Assembly (NCBI RefSeq): GCF_045290345.1
Contig: NZ_CP155447.1
Span: 744,001 to 808,000, forward strand
Source of the DNA: Singulisphaera sp045290345
Lineage (GTDB): Bacteria > Planctomycetota > Planctomycetia > Isosphaerales > Isosphaeraceae
Direction of reading: 5' to 3'
Length of the DNA stretch: 64,000 nt
Part shown: piece by piece, positions 43,510 through 52,365 of the stretch
Numbering within the stretch: position 1 is the stretch's first letter
How the letters are laid out: every line of letters begins with the position of its first letter
Made by a program: the position numbers and the translations under genes
Notes under the pieces: generated by a model
Database searches by the model: none
What the model saw: the letters and a program-made list of their open reading frames with translations, nothing else
Told to the model about the DNA's origin: nothing

Positions 43510-43992
43510 TCATTCGCGTTCAGCTTCCTCGGGTGTCTGTATATCCATCAACTCAAGTTTTCCGTCGATGAAAGTCGAGAGCGCCGGAGTGCCCCCTCCC
43601 GGCGACCGATGGACCTTGAAGGCTTCCATGAAGGCCTGATCGTTCGACAAATGCGTGAGCACCACCGCATTGCCCGGAACCACCTGCGTCACGGCCTTCT
43701 TGTAGCGTTCTCTTCTTTGTTCATCCGCATGAGTTCGCGGAAGAACCACCGACTTGGCCGACCCCGACATCATCGGACTGACCATCAGGCCCTTCACGGC
43801 TTGATAAGCCGTGCCCCCGACAGTCGGTTGGCCGGTCTGTGTCGGAATGCCCATCTGCTCCGCCTGCAGGTCGTAACACATCTCCGTGAAGAACTCATCC
43901 GCGAACTCGGACCCTTTTTTTCGGACAGCAGGATTGTGCACAACGCGTGGTACTGCACCCCGGACCCGACCGAAAAGACTTGCTGCCGACAT
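43510..43992 (-). CDS. Hypothetical protein, 160 aa
   Basis: A soluble alpha/beta protein without a signal peptide. ATG 43992 follows AGGAGAGGC closely. VVLPRTHADEQRRERYKKAVTQVVPGNAVVLTHLSNDQAFMEAF is a helical segment. The C terminus has LSTFIDGKLELMD. No family recognised. It is 83 bp upstream of the lipoprotein gene on the same strand and may share its transcript. Confidence 0.65.
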   Translation of the reverse strand: MSAASLFGRVRGAVPRVVHNPAVRKKGSEFADEFFTEMCYDLQAEQMGIPTQTGQPTVGGTAYQAVKGLMVSPMMSGSAKSVVLPRTHADEQRRERYKKAVTQVVPGNAVVLTHLSNDQAFMEAFKVHRSPGGGTPALSTFIDGKLELMDIQTPEEAERE

Positions 43993-44511
43993 CGCCTCTC
44001 CTGTAATGCTACGAACTTGACACCTGAAGGGAATCCGTGGCACAGGGTTTCTCAAAGAACCATCACAAAAGCAACTCATCCAGACGACATTCTCGCAAAG
44101 TTTGTAAGATTTACGCGGCCCGGTGAGTCTCTTGTAAAGTTGGCATTATTTTCGTGGGCAAGGAGGAAATCTGGCTTCGGGCGTGGTCGCGCCGCGGAAT
44201 GACAGGCGAGCGAGTCCCGGAAGCGGCCGTCTTGCCACACAAGTCATCGCGAAATGACAGGGAACCCACGCTCCCCGCCTGCTTTCGAGCGAGCGAAAGC
44301 TTACGGTTGGGTGGGTGGTCCGAGTAGGCGGTCGGTGGCCCGGCAACTCAATTGATTGTTGAGGGCTGGCACTGGTAGTCTCTCCGTTATGCCTCCATTC
44401 CGGTTCTGATCAACGCACGGTCGATGAGGGGACCTCCGCTCGAGACGGCCGCCGGCCCCGGCGCTGATTGCCGTTTCGGCAATGCCATCCACACAACCAG
44501 GAGTTTTGCTC
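43993..44511. other. Intergenic region with a REP-like remnant
   Basis: About 520 bp. Segment 44266-44296 (CCCACGCTCCCCGCC then TTTCGAGCGAGCG) resembles the palindromic repeats at 53558 and 25881 but is diverged. No gene is supported. Confidence 0.4.
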
Positions 44512-45516
44512 GTGAAGAACCGTTTGACCTTCGTCACTTTTGCCCTTGCCTTCGGACTTTCGCTGCCGGTGCTCGCAGCGGAGAAGACGCAGCCCGTGCG
44601 GATGGGGTGCGGACTGATGACGTTCGACACAGTACCGGGATGGGGCCTCGGGCCAGAGGGGAAATCCGTGATCGGGCCATGCCATGGTAGCGTGGTCGTC
44701 GACAAGGAAGGGAACATCTACACGAGCTCCCATGCCGGAGTCTTCGTCTTCTCGCCCGACGGCAAGAAGCTCCGTAGCTACCTCGGAGACAAATACTCCG
44801 ACATGCACGACATGAAGATCCGCGAGGAAGCGGATGGCGAGTTCATCTACGGGGCTCGCAACGCCAACGCCGAAGGGGTCAAGTTCAACGCCCAGACCGG
44901 CGACATCGCCCTGAAGCTTCCTTTCCCCGAGGAATCGGGGCTCAAGCTCACGAAATTCAATCCCACGGCGATCACGGTCGCCCCGAATGGTGACATCTTT
45001 CTGTCAGATGGTTACGCGAGCAACCATATCTTCAAATTTGACAAAACCGGCAAATACCTGATGCATTTCGGGACCAAGGGAAATGGTCTCAAGGAATTCA
45101 ACACAGCGCACGGGATGACGCTCGACACGCGTTACAGCCCGCCACGCCTGCTGATCTGCGATCGCAATCACGAGCCCAAGGGCCGCTTGTTGCACTACGA
45201 CCTCAACGGAGAGTTCATCGCCGAGGTGGTGACCGGGCTGGGAATGCCGACCTCGGCCGTAGTGCAGGGCGACTTCGTCTCGGTCCCCGACCTGCACGGG
45301 CGGCTGGTCATCCTCGACAAGACCAACACGATCATCGCGGTGCTCGGCAACAACCCCGATCCCGCGATGGGAAGGAACTACAACGTGCCGCAGGACAAAT
45401 GGATCGAGGGCATCTTCAGCGGCACCCACGGCTCGTCCTGGGACAAGGACGGCAACCTGTACGTCCAGGACTGGAACGTTGCAGGCCGGATCATGAAGCT
45501 GCTGCGCGTCAAGTAG
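44512..45516 (+). CDS. Exported NHL-type beta-propeller protein
   Basis: A 334-residue protein with signal peptide 1-23 (LTFVTFALAFGLSLPVLAAE). Repeated propeller strands of the type GSVVVDKEGNIYTSSHAGVFVFSPDGK, ITVAPNGDIFLSDGYASNHIFKFDKTGKYL and WDKDGNLYVQDW follow, consistent with a six-bladed propeller. HGMTLDTRYSPPRLLICDRN recalls peptidyl-amidoglycolate-lyase-like and NHL proteins. The GTG start 44512 is chosen because CAGGAG lies 8 nt before it and because it gives a correct signal peptide; an ATG at 44482 gives ten extra residues. Ligand or substrate unknown. Confidence 0.88.
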   Translation: MKNRLTFVTFALAFGLSLPVLAAEKTQPVRMGCGLMTFDTVPGWGLGPEGKSVIGPCHGSVVVDKEGNIYTSSHAGVFVFSPDGKKLRSYLGDKYSDMHDMKIREEADGEFIYGARNANAEGVKFNAQTGDIALKLPFPEESGLKLTKFNPTAITVAPNGDIFLSDGYASNHIFKFDKTGKYLMHFGTKGNGLKEFNTAHGMTLDTRYSPPRLLICDRNHEPKGRLLHYDLNGEFIAEVVTGLGMPTSAVVQGDFVSVPDLHGRLVILDKTNTIIAVLGNNPDPAMGRNYNVPQDKWIEGIFSGTHGSSWDKDGNLYVQDWNVAGRIMKLLRVK

Positions 45517-45523
45517 TCGGTGG

Positions 45524-45588
45524 CCGTTGAGCTCACGAGGGGCCGAACCCAAGGCCCAGAACCCATGCTCGGCCCCTGAGCCTCAACG
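45524..45588. terminator. Bidirectional hairpin between convergent genes
   Basis: CGTTGAGCTCACGAGGGGCCGA (left) pairs with TCGGCCCCTGAGCCTCAACG (right) with small bulges and a 22-nt loop. It starts 8 bp after the propeller gene stop and lies 75 bp beyond the end of the heptose operon, so it can stop transcription from both sides. Confidence 0.65.
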
Positions 45589-45663
45589 GTGATTTGCCTT
45601 GCCATTTGCCGACTTCTGAATCACCTTGCAAAAAAGCCTCATCACGCCGCAATCAGCGATCGT

Positions 45664-46689
45664 TCAATGATTCGGCCCAACGTGATCGGCGAGTTCGCGC
45701 ACGCTTGCGGTTCCGGTGGTGCCGAGCTGGTGAATCACCAAGGACGAGGCAATCGCGGCGAGTTCGCTGGCTTCGCGGAGACTCGCGCCGCCCGCAAGGG
45801 CGGCGGCAAGGTTGGCGGTGACGGAGTCGCCGGCGCCGACGATATCGATGGGGCCGCGGACCGGGAGGGCGGCGACGTGATCGACCGCCCCTCGAGGGTC
45901 CGCGGCGATCATTCCGCGCTCCGAGAGCGTGACAAAAACCGGGCGGCCATTCCTGGCCGCAAATTCGGCCGCGGTCGCCGCGACGTCGTCCAGCGAAAGC
46001 ACCTCGGTTCGATTCAAGAGCGACGCAAGTTCAGCCGCGTTCATCTTGAAGCTCACGGGCGGCCAGCCGTGAAGACCCTGGCGGGAGTCTGCGATCACGG
46101 GGAGACCGGGATTCGCCACGGCGAGTTCGCCGAGAGAGCGAAGGAGACCACTCGTGACGACTCCAGTCCCGGCCGCTTCGACTTGATCGAGTACGATCAG
46201 GGCGTCGATCGCCGGGGCGATTTCTCGCAGGCTCGCTGTGAGCCTTGCTTCGAGGGCCGTGGGCGTGTGCGTCCAGTTCTTGACGTCGAGCCGGTTCAAT
46301 TCGAGGGGAGGTTGGCCTGGGGAAATGACCAGAGGCTTGGCATACGTGAAAGTCACGCGGTCGGGGGTCGTGATGAAGTGATCGAGCTTTACGCCGGGCA
46401 TCGCGGCCAGTTCGCGGCGAAGTTCATAGCCTTCGCCATCATCGCCACAAAAACCGACCGCGATAATCTCGCCGATTCCGAGCGCGACAAGATTGTTGAC
46501 GATGGTGCCCGCCCCTCCAGGCTGGGCGCGAACACGAACGACGTTATGGACAGAGAGGCCCGTCTCGATGGAAATCTCGCCACGAGCCGGGTCGATCTCC
46601 AGGTAGCGGTCGAGACAGAAGTCTCCCACCACCGCGATCCTCAGTGATTGGTAACGTGAGGTGACGGCTTGGAATCGCTCGGGCGTCAT
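45664..46689 (-). CDS. RfaE1-type heptose-7-phosphate kinase (PfkB family)
   Basis: A 341-residue sugar kinase. RIAVVGDFCLDRYLEIDPARGEIS opens the ribokinase fold, QPGGAGTIVNNLVALG is the PfkB N-terminal signature and DIVGAGDSVTANLAAALA at about 285-302 is the C-terminal signature with catalytic Asp. The Ile/Glu-rich pattern ISIETGL is that of RfaE domain I. In bacteria it phosphorylates D-glycero-D-manno-heptose 7-phosphate at C1. Its start overlaps the preceding stop as ATGA. It is the last gene of the four-gene operon. Confidence 0.87.
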   Translation of the reverse strand: MTPERFQAVTSRYQSLRIAVVGDFCLDRYLEIDPARGEISIETGLSVHNVVRVRAQPGGAGTIVNNLVALGIGEIIAVGFCGDDGEGYELRRELAAMPGVKLDHFITTPDRVTFTYAKPLVISPGQPPLELNRLDVKNWTHTPTALEARLTASLREIAPAIDALIVLDQVEAAGTGVVTSGLLRSLGELAVANPGLPVIADSRQGLHGWPPVSFKMNAAELASLLNRTEVLSLDDVAATAAEFAARNGRPVFVTLSERGMIAADPRGAVDHVAALPVRGPIDIVGAGDSVTANLAAALAGGASLREASELAAIASSLVIHQLGTTGTASVRELADHVGPNH

Positions 46690-47795
46690 GCTCGGGCCAG
46701 GATCTCGTGGTAGAGGTTCTGAATGAAAGCCGCATTGTCGCATTGCAGATAATGCATGGCTCCGCCCATACGGGCGTAACTCTTGCAGAATCGAAGGTAA
46801 TACGCCGGATTCGACTTGGGCGGTTCGCCGGTCGTCCAGTCCCATCCTCCGCCATCCTGAAGATCAACGACATGGATGGAATGGCCGGAAACGGTGGGGC
46901 GACCGTCCTGAATCCGGAGATTATTCGCGCAGCTCAGGCTTTTTTCAAAAACCTGCGGCCCCATGATCGCCGAGCCGACCGAGAGGACGACGCCCCCATC
47001 GAGCGTTTCCACCGATCCTCCGAAAAGCCGAAAGTCCTGGGCGCCTGCGCGTCCGATGGCGGCTCCGTTGAACAAGGGGTGATTGGCGATGATGTCGTAA
47101 CCGATGCCGGGATGAACCGAGACCGGCACTTTATGAAGAAAGGCCTGGGCGAGAATCGACGCCTCTTTCCAGCGATGCTCGACCACGATCCGGCCGGAAG
47201 GGAGGTCATGGGAGCGGATCGCGAGTAAGAGGTCCGCCCGGGCCGGGGCGAGCGGATGGCCGGGCTCGGCTCGCAGCATCGATTCCAGCTCGGCGCCGGT
47301 GGGAAGTTCGGTGCCGTCCTCGGCGATAAACCGGCCCAGGGACACCCCATATCCCTCTCCCCTCAAGCCCCCCGCAAGCAGCGCCAGATGGAGATACCTG
47401 CCGGTTTCGTCCCACGAGCCGAACGTGCCCGTCGCCACGTTGGCGCGCACGCTTTCCGTGGATCGGCCCAGCCAGGAGTATTCCCAGTCGTGGATGGTGC
47501 CCGCACCGTTGGTGGCGAGGTGCGTGATCCAGCCTCGCTCCATCATCCTGGAAAGCAGCAAGGCGGCGCCGTTGCGAAGCAAATGCGCGCCGTAGATCAG
47601 GATCACGCCGGCACCCTGCGCTCTCGCCTTGAGAACATCCGCTGCACACCGGCGAATGGCCGAGGCAAGAGGTTCGGGGCAGGGGGCGGGGGCGAGGTCC
47701 GGCGAAATCAGGATCTCTTCAACACGCGTCAGGCTGTCACGATCGCTCAGAGGAAAGACCTTGAGCCGGGACAGGTCGAGTGGGGTGGAGTTCAT
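46686..47795 (-). CDS. Conserved protein of heptose operon (deoxyhypusine-synthase-like appearance)
   Basis: A 369-residue soluble protein. VILIYGAHLLRNGAALLLSRMMERGWITHLATNGAGTIHDWEYSWLG and VSVHPGIGYDIIANHP have an NAD-binding-like character that resembles deoxyhypusine synthase in layout, but the usual active-site lysine region is not recognised. Proteins like this are encoded beside gmhA/rfaE in several phyla. Its start overlaps the HAD gene stop, and its stop overlaps the kinase start (ATGA), so its product is made in step with heptose enzymes. The exact step is unknown. Confidence 0.75.
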   Translation of the reverse strand: MNSTPLDLSRLKVFPLSDRDSLTRVEEILISPDLAPAPCPEPLASAIRRCAADVLKARAQGAGVILIYGAHLLRNGAALLLSRMMERGWITHLATNGAGTIHDWEYSWLGRSTESVRANVATGTFGSWDETGRYLHLALLAGGLRGEGYGVSLGRFIAEDGTELPTGAELESMLRAEPGHPLAPARADLLLAIRSHDLPSGRIVVEHRWKEASILAQAFLHKVPVSVHPGIGYDIIANHPLFNGAAIGRAGAQDFRLFGGSVETLDGGVVLSVGSAIMGPQVFEKSLSCANNLRIQDGRPTVSGHSIHVVDLQDGGGWDWTTGEPPKSNPAYYLRFCKSYARMGGAMHYLQCDNAAFIQNLYHEILARA

Positions 47796-48625
47796 TGTCC
47801 CAGGATCAACTCCAAGAGGGGAGCGGCATCACGAAAATCCGGGATAATCACGTCAGCACCCACCCCGGAGAGCCGCTCACGCTTCCACGCATCCATGCGG
47901 CCCGAGCCGTTGTTCGCCTCGTCACTGGCCACCGCGACGGCGAGTCCACCGACTTGTTTGGTATTCTCGATCTCCACATAGCCGTCGCCAAACGACAGTA
48001 ATTGCTCTCCTTGAATGTTGTTCTCGCTGAGAAGACGGTCGATGACCATCTTCTTGGAGAACGACTTGTAGTCGTCCTGAGCGCCGTAAATATGTTTACC
48101 GAAGTACCGAGTGAGTCCGAGAAGCTCCGCTTCTCGCTTGACGAAGGGCTCGTCGGTCCCGCTGGCCAGATAGAGCGTAAGTCCGCGGCGTTGGAGGTTT
48201 TCCATCAACCCCGAGGCGCCGAAGACGAGCAAGTCGTCGGGCGGAATGGTGCCGGCCTTCAGGCCTTCGGCCCGGGTGACGATCCGTTCATCCAGGCGCC
48301 GGAGGTATTCGTGCTTGTACCAAAGCGGCTCGCGAGGCTCGCCCCCGCGTTCGCGGATCCGGTCGGCGAGCTGCATCATCTGGTAGATCGTCTGCTTGCC
48401 GTTGAGCCGCATGATGTCCTCGAACGCCAGCCGCTGCCGATCGGCATCGCTTTCGCCGTCCAGTGGCGGGAGGACCTCGGTGAACATGGGGACCATGACC
48501 TCGGGCCAGCCCTGGCGAATCAGCGAAAGCGTGCCGTCGAAGTCAAACAGGACATGGCTGATCCCGGGCCGGGGAGCGAACGTCGGCCGAAGGATGACCT
48601 CGCCGGAAAAGACGACCTTGCTCAC
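47792..48625 (-). CDS. HAD-family phosphatase (heptose operon)
   Basis: A 277-residue protein. HAD motif I is VLFDFDGTLSLIRQG at about 25-39 with nucleophile Asp; motif II is LYLASGTDE, and motif IV is LSFGDGYVEIENTKQVGGLAVAVASDE. An inserted helical cap of about 100 residues lies between motifs I and II. In this place it likely removes the 7-phosphate from heptose 1,7-bisphosphate, as GmhB does; this is inference from neighbours, as it is not the usual GmhB type. It overlaps both neighbours by ATGA. Confidence 0.85.
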   Translation of the reverse strand: MSKVVFSGEVILRPTFAPRPGISHVLFDFDGTLSLIRQGWPEVMVPMFTEVLPPLDGESDADRQRLAFEDIMRLNGKQTIYQMMQLADRIRERGGEPREPLWYKHEYLRRLDERIVTRAEGLKAGTIPPDDLLVFGASGLMENLQRRGLTLYLASGTDEPFVKREAELLGLTRYFGKHIYGAQDDYKSFSKKMVIDRLLSENNIQGEQLLSFGDGYVEIENTKQVGGLAVAVASDEANNGSGRMDAWKRERLSGVGADVIIPDFRDAAPLLELILGQ

Positions 48626-49185
48626 GCGGCGCCTCCGTCCATGAACGCGTAGCAGAGCATGTGCAAAATCGTCATTTGGGCATCTTCGACTCGACCATAG
48701 TGGGCGTCTTCAATGACCAGCGTCTGACCAGCGATCTCGGCGAGACGCCCGCGCTTGGCACCCACGAGTGCGATGGTACGCAACCCATTCTGGCCGGCCC
48801 ACTCGAAGGCGCGGACCAGATTGGGCGAGTTACCGCTCACGCTGCTCGCGATCAGGACGTCGCCCGGCTGCGCGTAGTTTTGCAACGAGCGGAGGAAGAC
48901 GTCGTCGAAGCAGTAGTCATTGCCAAGTGCGGTGAGCCAGGCCGAGTTGTCGGCCAGGGTCAGAACGCGAAACCGCTTGCCGATCTTGTCGCTCGCGCCC
49001 TTGCCAAGATCGGTCGCGAAATGCGAGGCGTTTGCCGCATTCCCGCCGTTCCCGATGGCGAAGATCTGCCGATCGTCGCGCCACGCTTGCCGTACCGTGC
49101 CGACCAGTGTCTCGACCCCATCAAGGGGAATAGAATCCAAGGCGCGGTGTTGAGCCGCGAGATACTCAGAAAGCCAGGATCGCAT
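48622..49185 (-). CDS. gmhA: Sedoheptulose-7-phosphate isomerase-like SIS protein
   Basis: A 187-residue SIS-domain protein. FAIGNGGNAANASHFATDLGKG at about 45-66 is the GmhA phosphosugar-binding loop, followed by DVLIASSVSGNSPNLVRAFEWA and LVIEDAHYGRVEDAQMTILHMLCY with the metal-binding His/Glu pair. GmhA makes D-glycero-D-manno-heptose 7-phosphate, the first step of ADP/GDP-heptose formation. ATG 49185 is chosen because GGAGGACGAG lies before it; a TTG at 49209 would add eight residues. It is the first gene of the operon; its symbol is by homology in context. Confidence 0.85.
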   Translation of the reverse strand: MRSWLSEYLAAQHRALDSIPLDGVETLVGTVRQAWRDDRQIFAIGNGGNAANASHFATDLGKGASDKIGKRFRVLTLADNSAWLTALGNDYCFDDVFLRSLQNYAQPGDVLIASSVSGNSPNLVRAFEWAGQNGLRTIALVGAKRGRLAEIAGQTLVIEDAHYGRVEDAQMTILHMLCYAFMDGGAA

Positions 49186-50772
49186 GAGCTTGACTCGTCC
49201 TCCGGGCAAAATCGCAGACTATTTCAAAGAGGAGGCCACGCATTGCCGTTCCTGCGAAGCCATCCGACTACGGCTTATCAAACCAAGCCCCGCCCCAATC
49301 CGGGCGACGGGGAATCTTTGTGGTGATCTGCCTGCCTGATCGTTCAAGTTCCCGACCTGACAGCGGCGGACAACCCTCTCCATGTATGATAGCCGCTGAC
49401 CCATCGGGGTACAAAAATAAATCCCGCGGGGGTGGTGAGTTACGCCGCGACCCGGGCGTGTCAACGGATTCGGGGTGTCGGTGTGATTAAGCGAATAAAG
49501 CGAGTCGACCGACCCTACGGAGAGTACAAATCATCGACCTGTGTAAGTCGGTCTTGCTGAGTCATGGTCCCGAGTTCATGCGGCGGATGATGTTGGTGTC
49601 GGCCCCTCGAGCTCGGACCGAACACCTCGCAGTAGGAGCGAGGCCAGGGGAGGGGACCGCCCGAAATTCTCCGTTTGGGGCGACGGGACGGCACCAAGGG
49701 AATTCGCCAAAACGGTCCTGAGCGTGCTGGGAGCGGTCATCGCCAGACGCGTCGACTTCGCCCTGTTCAAGGTGTGGCTGGGAAACTTATATCGTTGACC
49801 GGCGCCTCGGTCTGGAAGGGCTTCTCACACGACAGAGGCATCGCGAGGGTAGAGGAGCAGGGCGACCAGAAACGTGGTCGGCCGCCACTTGAAGCGAACC
49901 GGCGTGAGGTGCGGGCTGAAAACGACAACGCGATGGCCGAAACTCTGCTGCCTGAAAATCCCTGAGCACCCGACACACAACGGCACGAAGGCCGCCCAGG
50001 GGCTCTCGCTCGCGCCAAGAGGAATGTTCCCTCAGCGGATCCAGCAATCACCTCTCTCAAGGACGTGCTATCGCATTCGAGTGAACACCATCCGGCCAAC
50101 CCAGATCGGCAAATCCTAATTTGCCCTATTCTGCAAAACAATCCTATTCATAGGACGATTCCAGCGACCCGTCGTCGGTCTCGAGCGGGCTGAAGTCCAG
50201 AGATCGAAGACTCTGCATTCGGCAAACCCCGGCGTGAGTTGACGAAAAACCAAGCTCACAGACCGCGGCAGCAAACCGGATTGGCGACACAACCCAAGCT
50301 AACGCCCCTGTAAAAATCCACGCCATTCTGCCTGCCAGAGACGTCAAACCAGGTCTGCACGTCGGCACACACAGGGCTGCCCTAAACCATCAGCGAATCC
50401 ATAACCCTAAATTCATCATTTCGCCGCAACAGGCCCTGGCAAGCCCAACAAGTCTATTTGCAAACACGGGATGACTCCGCTTATGCGCTCACTCCTCTTG
50501 TTTAAGACTAATCTGTGATTCGCGTTTTCTCTCATGTTTTCGATTGGACCAGGGCTTGTCCGTTGACTAGGATCACTTTTGCAATCAAGCCATTATCCCT
50601 TCAGAGCGCTCGGCATTCGACCAAGACGCCTCCCGACTTGCCAGAGAACTCTAGTTCAACAAGTCGTCGAATACCATATCAAGGCAAATCCAGGGATAAC
50701 AATTGATTGCGACGTTCTTGTTATCCGAGGAAATCATCCTCACTCACTTAGTTTCGAACAAAGGGACATGCA
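49186..50772. other. Long intergenic region, no gene seen
   Basis: About 1.6 kb between the heptose operon and a DUF1559 gene. Several frames of 60-120 codons overlap on both strands without recognisable content; one short frame ending at about 49798 (VLSVLGAVIARRVDFALF-like) has a plausible helix but no start. From about 50400 on, GC drops strongly, as expected for promoter DNA upstream of 50773. This stretch may contain decayed genes. Confidence 0.4.
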
Positions 50773-51834
50773 ATGCGAAAACGCGGGTTCACACTGATCG
50801 AATTGTTGGTCGTGATCGCAATCATTGCCGTCTTGATTGCTCTCCTGCTTCCGGCTGTCCAGGCGGCCCGTGAAGCCGCTCGTCGCTCTCAATGCATCAA
50901 CAATATTAAGCAGTTAGGCCTGGCCGTGCACAATTACAATTCGACGTACTCGTGCTTTCCCCCGTCGTGTTCGGGCCCCGAAGTCGCGGGGACGTTATCG
51001 GTCGATTCCGGCTGGAGCTTTGGCTGGCCGCTTGCCGTGTTGTCGGGGATGGAACAGCAGGCCATGTTCAACGCGGTCAATTTTTTCAACAGGCCCCGTG
51101 GACCCGAGAATTCGACGATCGGCTATGCCCAGCTCGGCAGCCTCATTTGCCCATCCGACGGCACCACGCAGAAGCCCAGCGACCCGTGGGCGACGAACAA
51201 CTACGTCGGCAACTTCGGCGGGCCCGGGATCATCAAGCGATGGACGGGGACGATGGTCCCCGGCTCAAAATGGACCTCCGCCAGCGCTCAGCTCGGCCCA
51301 ATCGGCATTGAGTCAATCCGCGACGGCACGTCGAATACGGGCTTGTTCAGCGAGCGTCTCGTCGGCCTCAAGGCCAACGCGGGTCTTGCCCAACTCAGAC
51401 TCAGCAGCTCCGACGCCAAGCGGGGCTTCTTTGATTCGGGAGCCACCGTTCCCGGCGAAACGGGCGACCCCGCCCAGGCGATGACGTTCTACAACACCTG
51501 CAAGGCACTCCCCGGCTCAACGGTCGCCAAGAACAGCCAATGCTTCGGATATATCTGGATCGTCGGCTACTATGTTCATTGCACCAATACGTACAACCAC
51601 TTCGGCCCGCCGAATATGCCCCTCTGCCACAACAATCAGTACGAAAACTCGGCGTCACAGACCTGGGAAATTTCCGCCGGGATCGGCTCGCCCACGAGCA
51701 ACCACTCCGGTGGCGTCAATATGGGCTTAGCCGATGGCTCGGTCAAGTTCATCAAGGACACCGTGAACCTCCCCTCGTGGTGGGCTCTCGGCACCCGCAA
51801 TGGCGGTGAGGTCATCAGCGCCGACGCCTATTGA
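50773..51834 (+). CDS. DUF1559 prepilin-type protein (third)
   Basis: A 353-residue protein. RGFTLIELLVVIAIIAVLI starts within five residues of the N terminus, so the leader is very short, then AAREAARRSQCINNIKQLG. The C-terminal NHSGGVNMGLADGSVKFIKD and WWALGTRNGGEVISADAY complete DUF1559. A small lipoprotein gene follows by 125 bp, and a shared terminator follows that. Six cysteines in the second half could form disulfides outside the cytoplasm. Confidence 0.95.
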   Translation: MRKRGFTLIELLVVIAIIAVLIALLLPAVQAAREAARRSQCINNIKQLGLAVHNYNSTYSCFPPSCSGPEVAGTLSVDSGWSFGWPLAVLSGMEQQAMFNAVNFFNRPRGPENSTIGYAQLGSLICPSDGTTQKPSDPWATNNYVGNFGGPGIIKRWTGTMVPGSKWTSASAQLGPIGIESIRDGTSNTGLFSERLVGLKANAGLAQLRLSSSDAKRGFFDSGATVPGETGDPAQAMTFYNTCKALPGSTVAKNSQCFGYIWIVGYYVHCTNTYNHFGPPNMPLCHNNQYENSASQTWEISAGIGSPTSNHSGGVNMGLADGSVKFIKDTVNLPSWWALGTRNGGEVISADAY

Positions 51835-51959
51835 ACCTGCGAACGCAGGCTCGGTCGAGACAAGTCCGCGATGTCTCGACCGCTCCATCAACCCTGGCCA
51901 GATCACAACTACCCCTCGGTCCAATTGAAGCGGTTCTATCTAAACCGGAGTTACTGTCC

Positions 51960-52130
51960 ATGCACCGACTGAAGTCGCTCCTTGGCTTGGCTATCGTCGT
52001 CTCAGGCCTTCTCTCCGGATGCGGCGGTGGGATTCAGGAAGGAACGCCCCCCAACGTGGGATACGTGCCTCCAGGCCCCGACGAAGGCGCTACGCCTCCG
52101 ACCCCGAAAGGAACAGCGCCTCACAAATAG
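51960..52130 (+). CDS. Small lipoprotein, 56 aa
   Basis: The signal segment LKSLLGLAIVVSGLLSGCGGG has lipobox LLSGC. The remaining 34 residues are Pro/Gly/Thr-rich (VGYVPPGPDEGATPPTPKG) and probably unstructured. It follows a DUF1559 gene on the same strand, mirroring the lipoprotein-DUF1559 pair at 9.5-11.0 kb. ATG 51960 is the only start that places the lipobox in the right position. Confidence 0.75.
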   Translation: MHRLKSLLGLAIVVSGLLSGCGGGIQEGTPPNVGYVPPGPDEGATPPTPKGTAPHK

Positions 52131-52169
52131 CCTTGTGACTCACGCGACCCGTGAATTCGTCCCATGAAA

Positions 52170-52203
52170 AAGGCCGGGGGCCATCAGCTTGGCTCCCGGC
52201 CTT
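52170..52203. terminator. Bidirectional terminator
   Basis: AAGGCCGGGGGCCA (52170-52183) pairs with TGGCTCCCGGCCTT (52190-52203) with one mismatch and a 6-nt loop. On the minus strand the right side is followed by a T-run, and on the plus strand by a T-containing tail. It separates the DUF1559-lipoprotein operon from the convergent frameshifted DUF1559 gene. Confidence 0.8.
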
Positions 52204-52365
52204 CCGTTCGTTTCAGGAACTCGGATTCGCTCCCTCCACAATCGTGCAAGAGGCATGAGCCCGAGAACTCCAACAACAATACCCGAGCAGTTGGCCAGGC
52301 CCCTGGTCCTAAAATTGGTGAAGCTGGCACCAAATCCAGCGAGCGACCTGACTGCCTGTTCTCGA

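Noticed and set aside
49515..50368. Several 60-120-codon frames suspected as transposase remnants
   Set aside because: No transposase motif, inverted terminal repeat or target duplication could be found.
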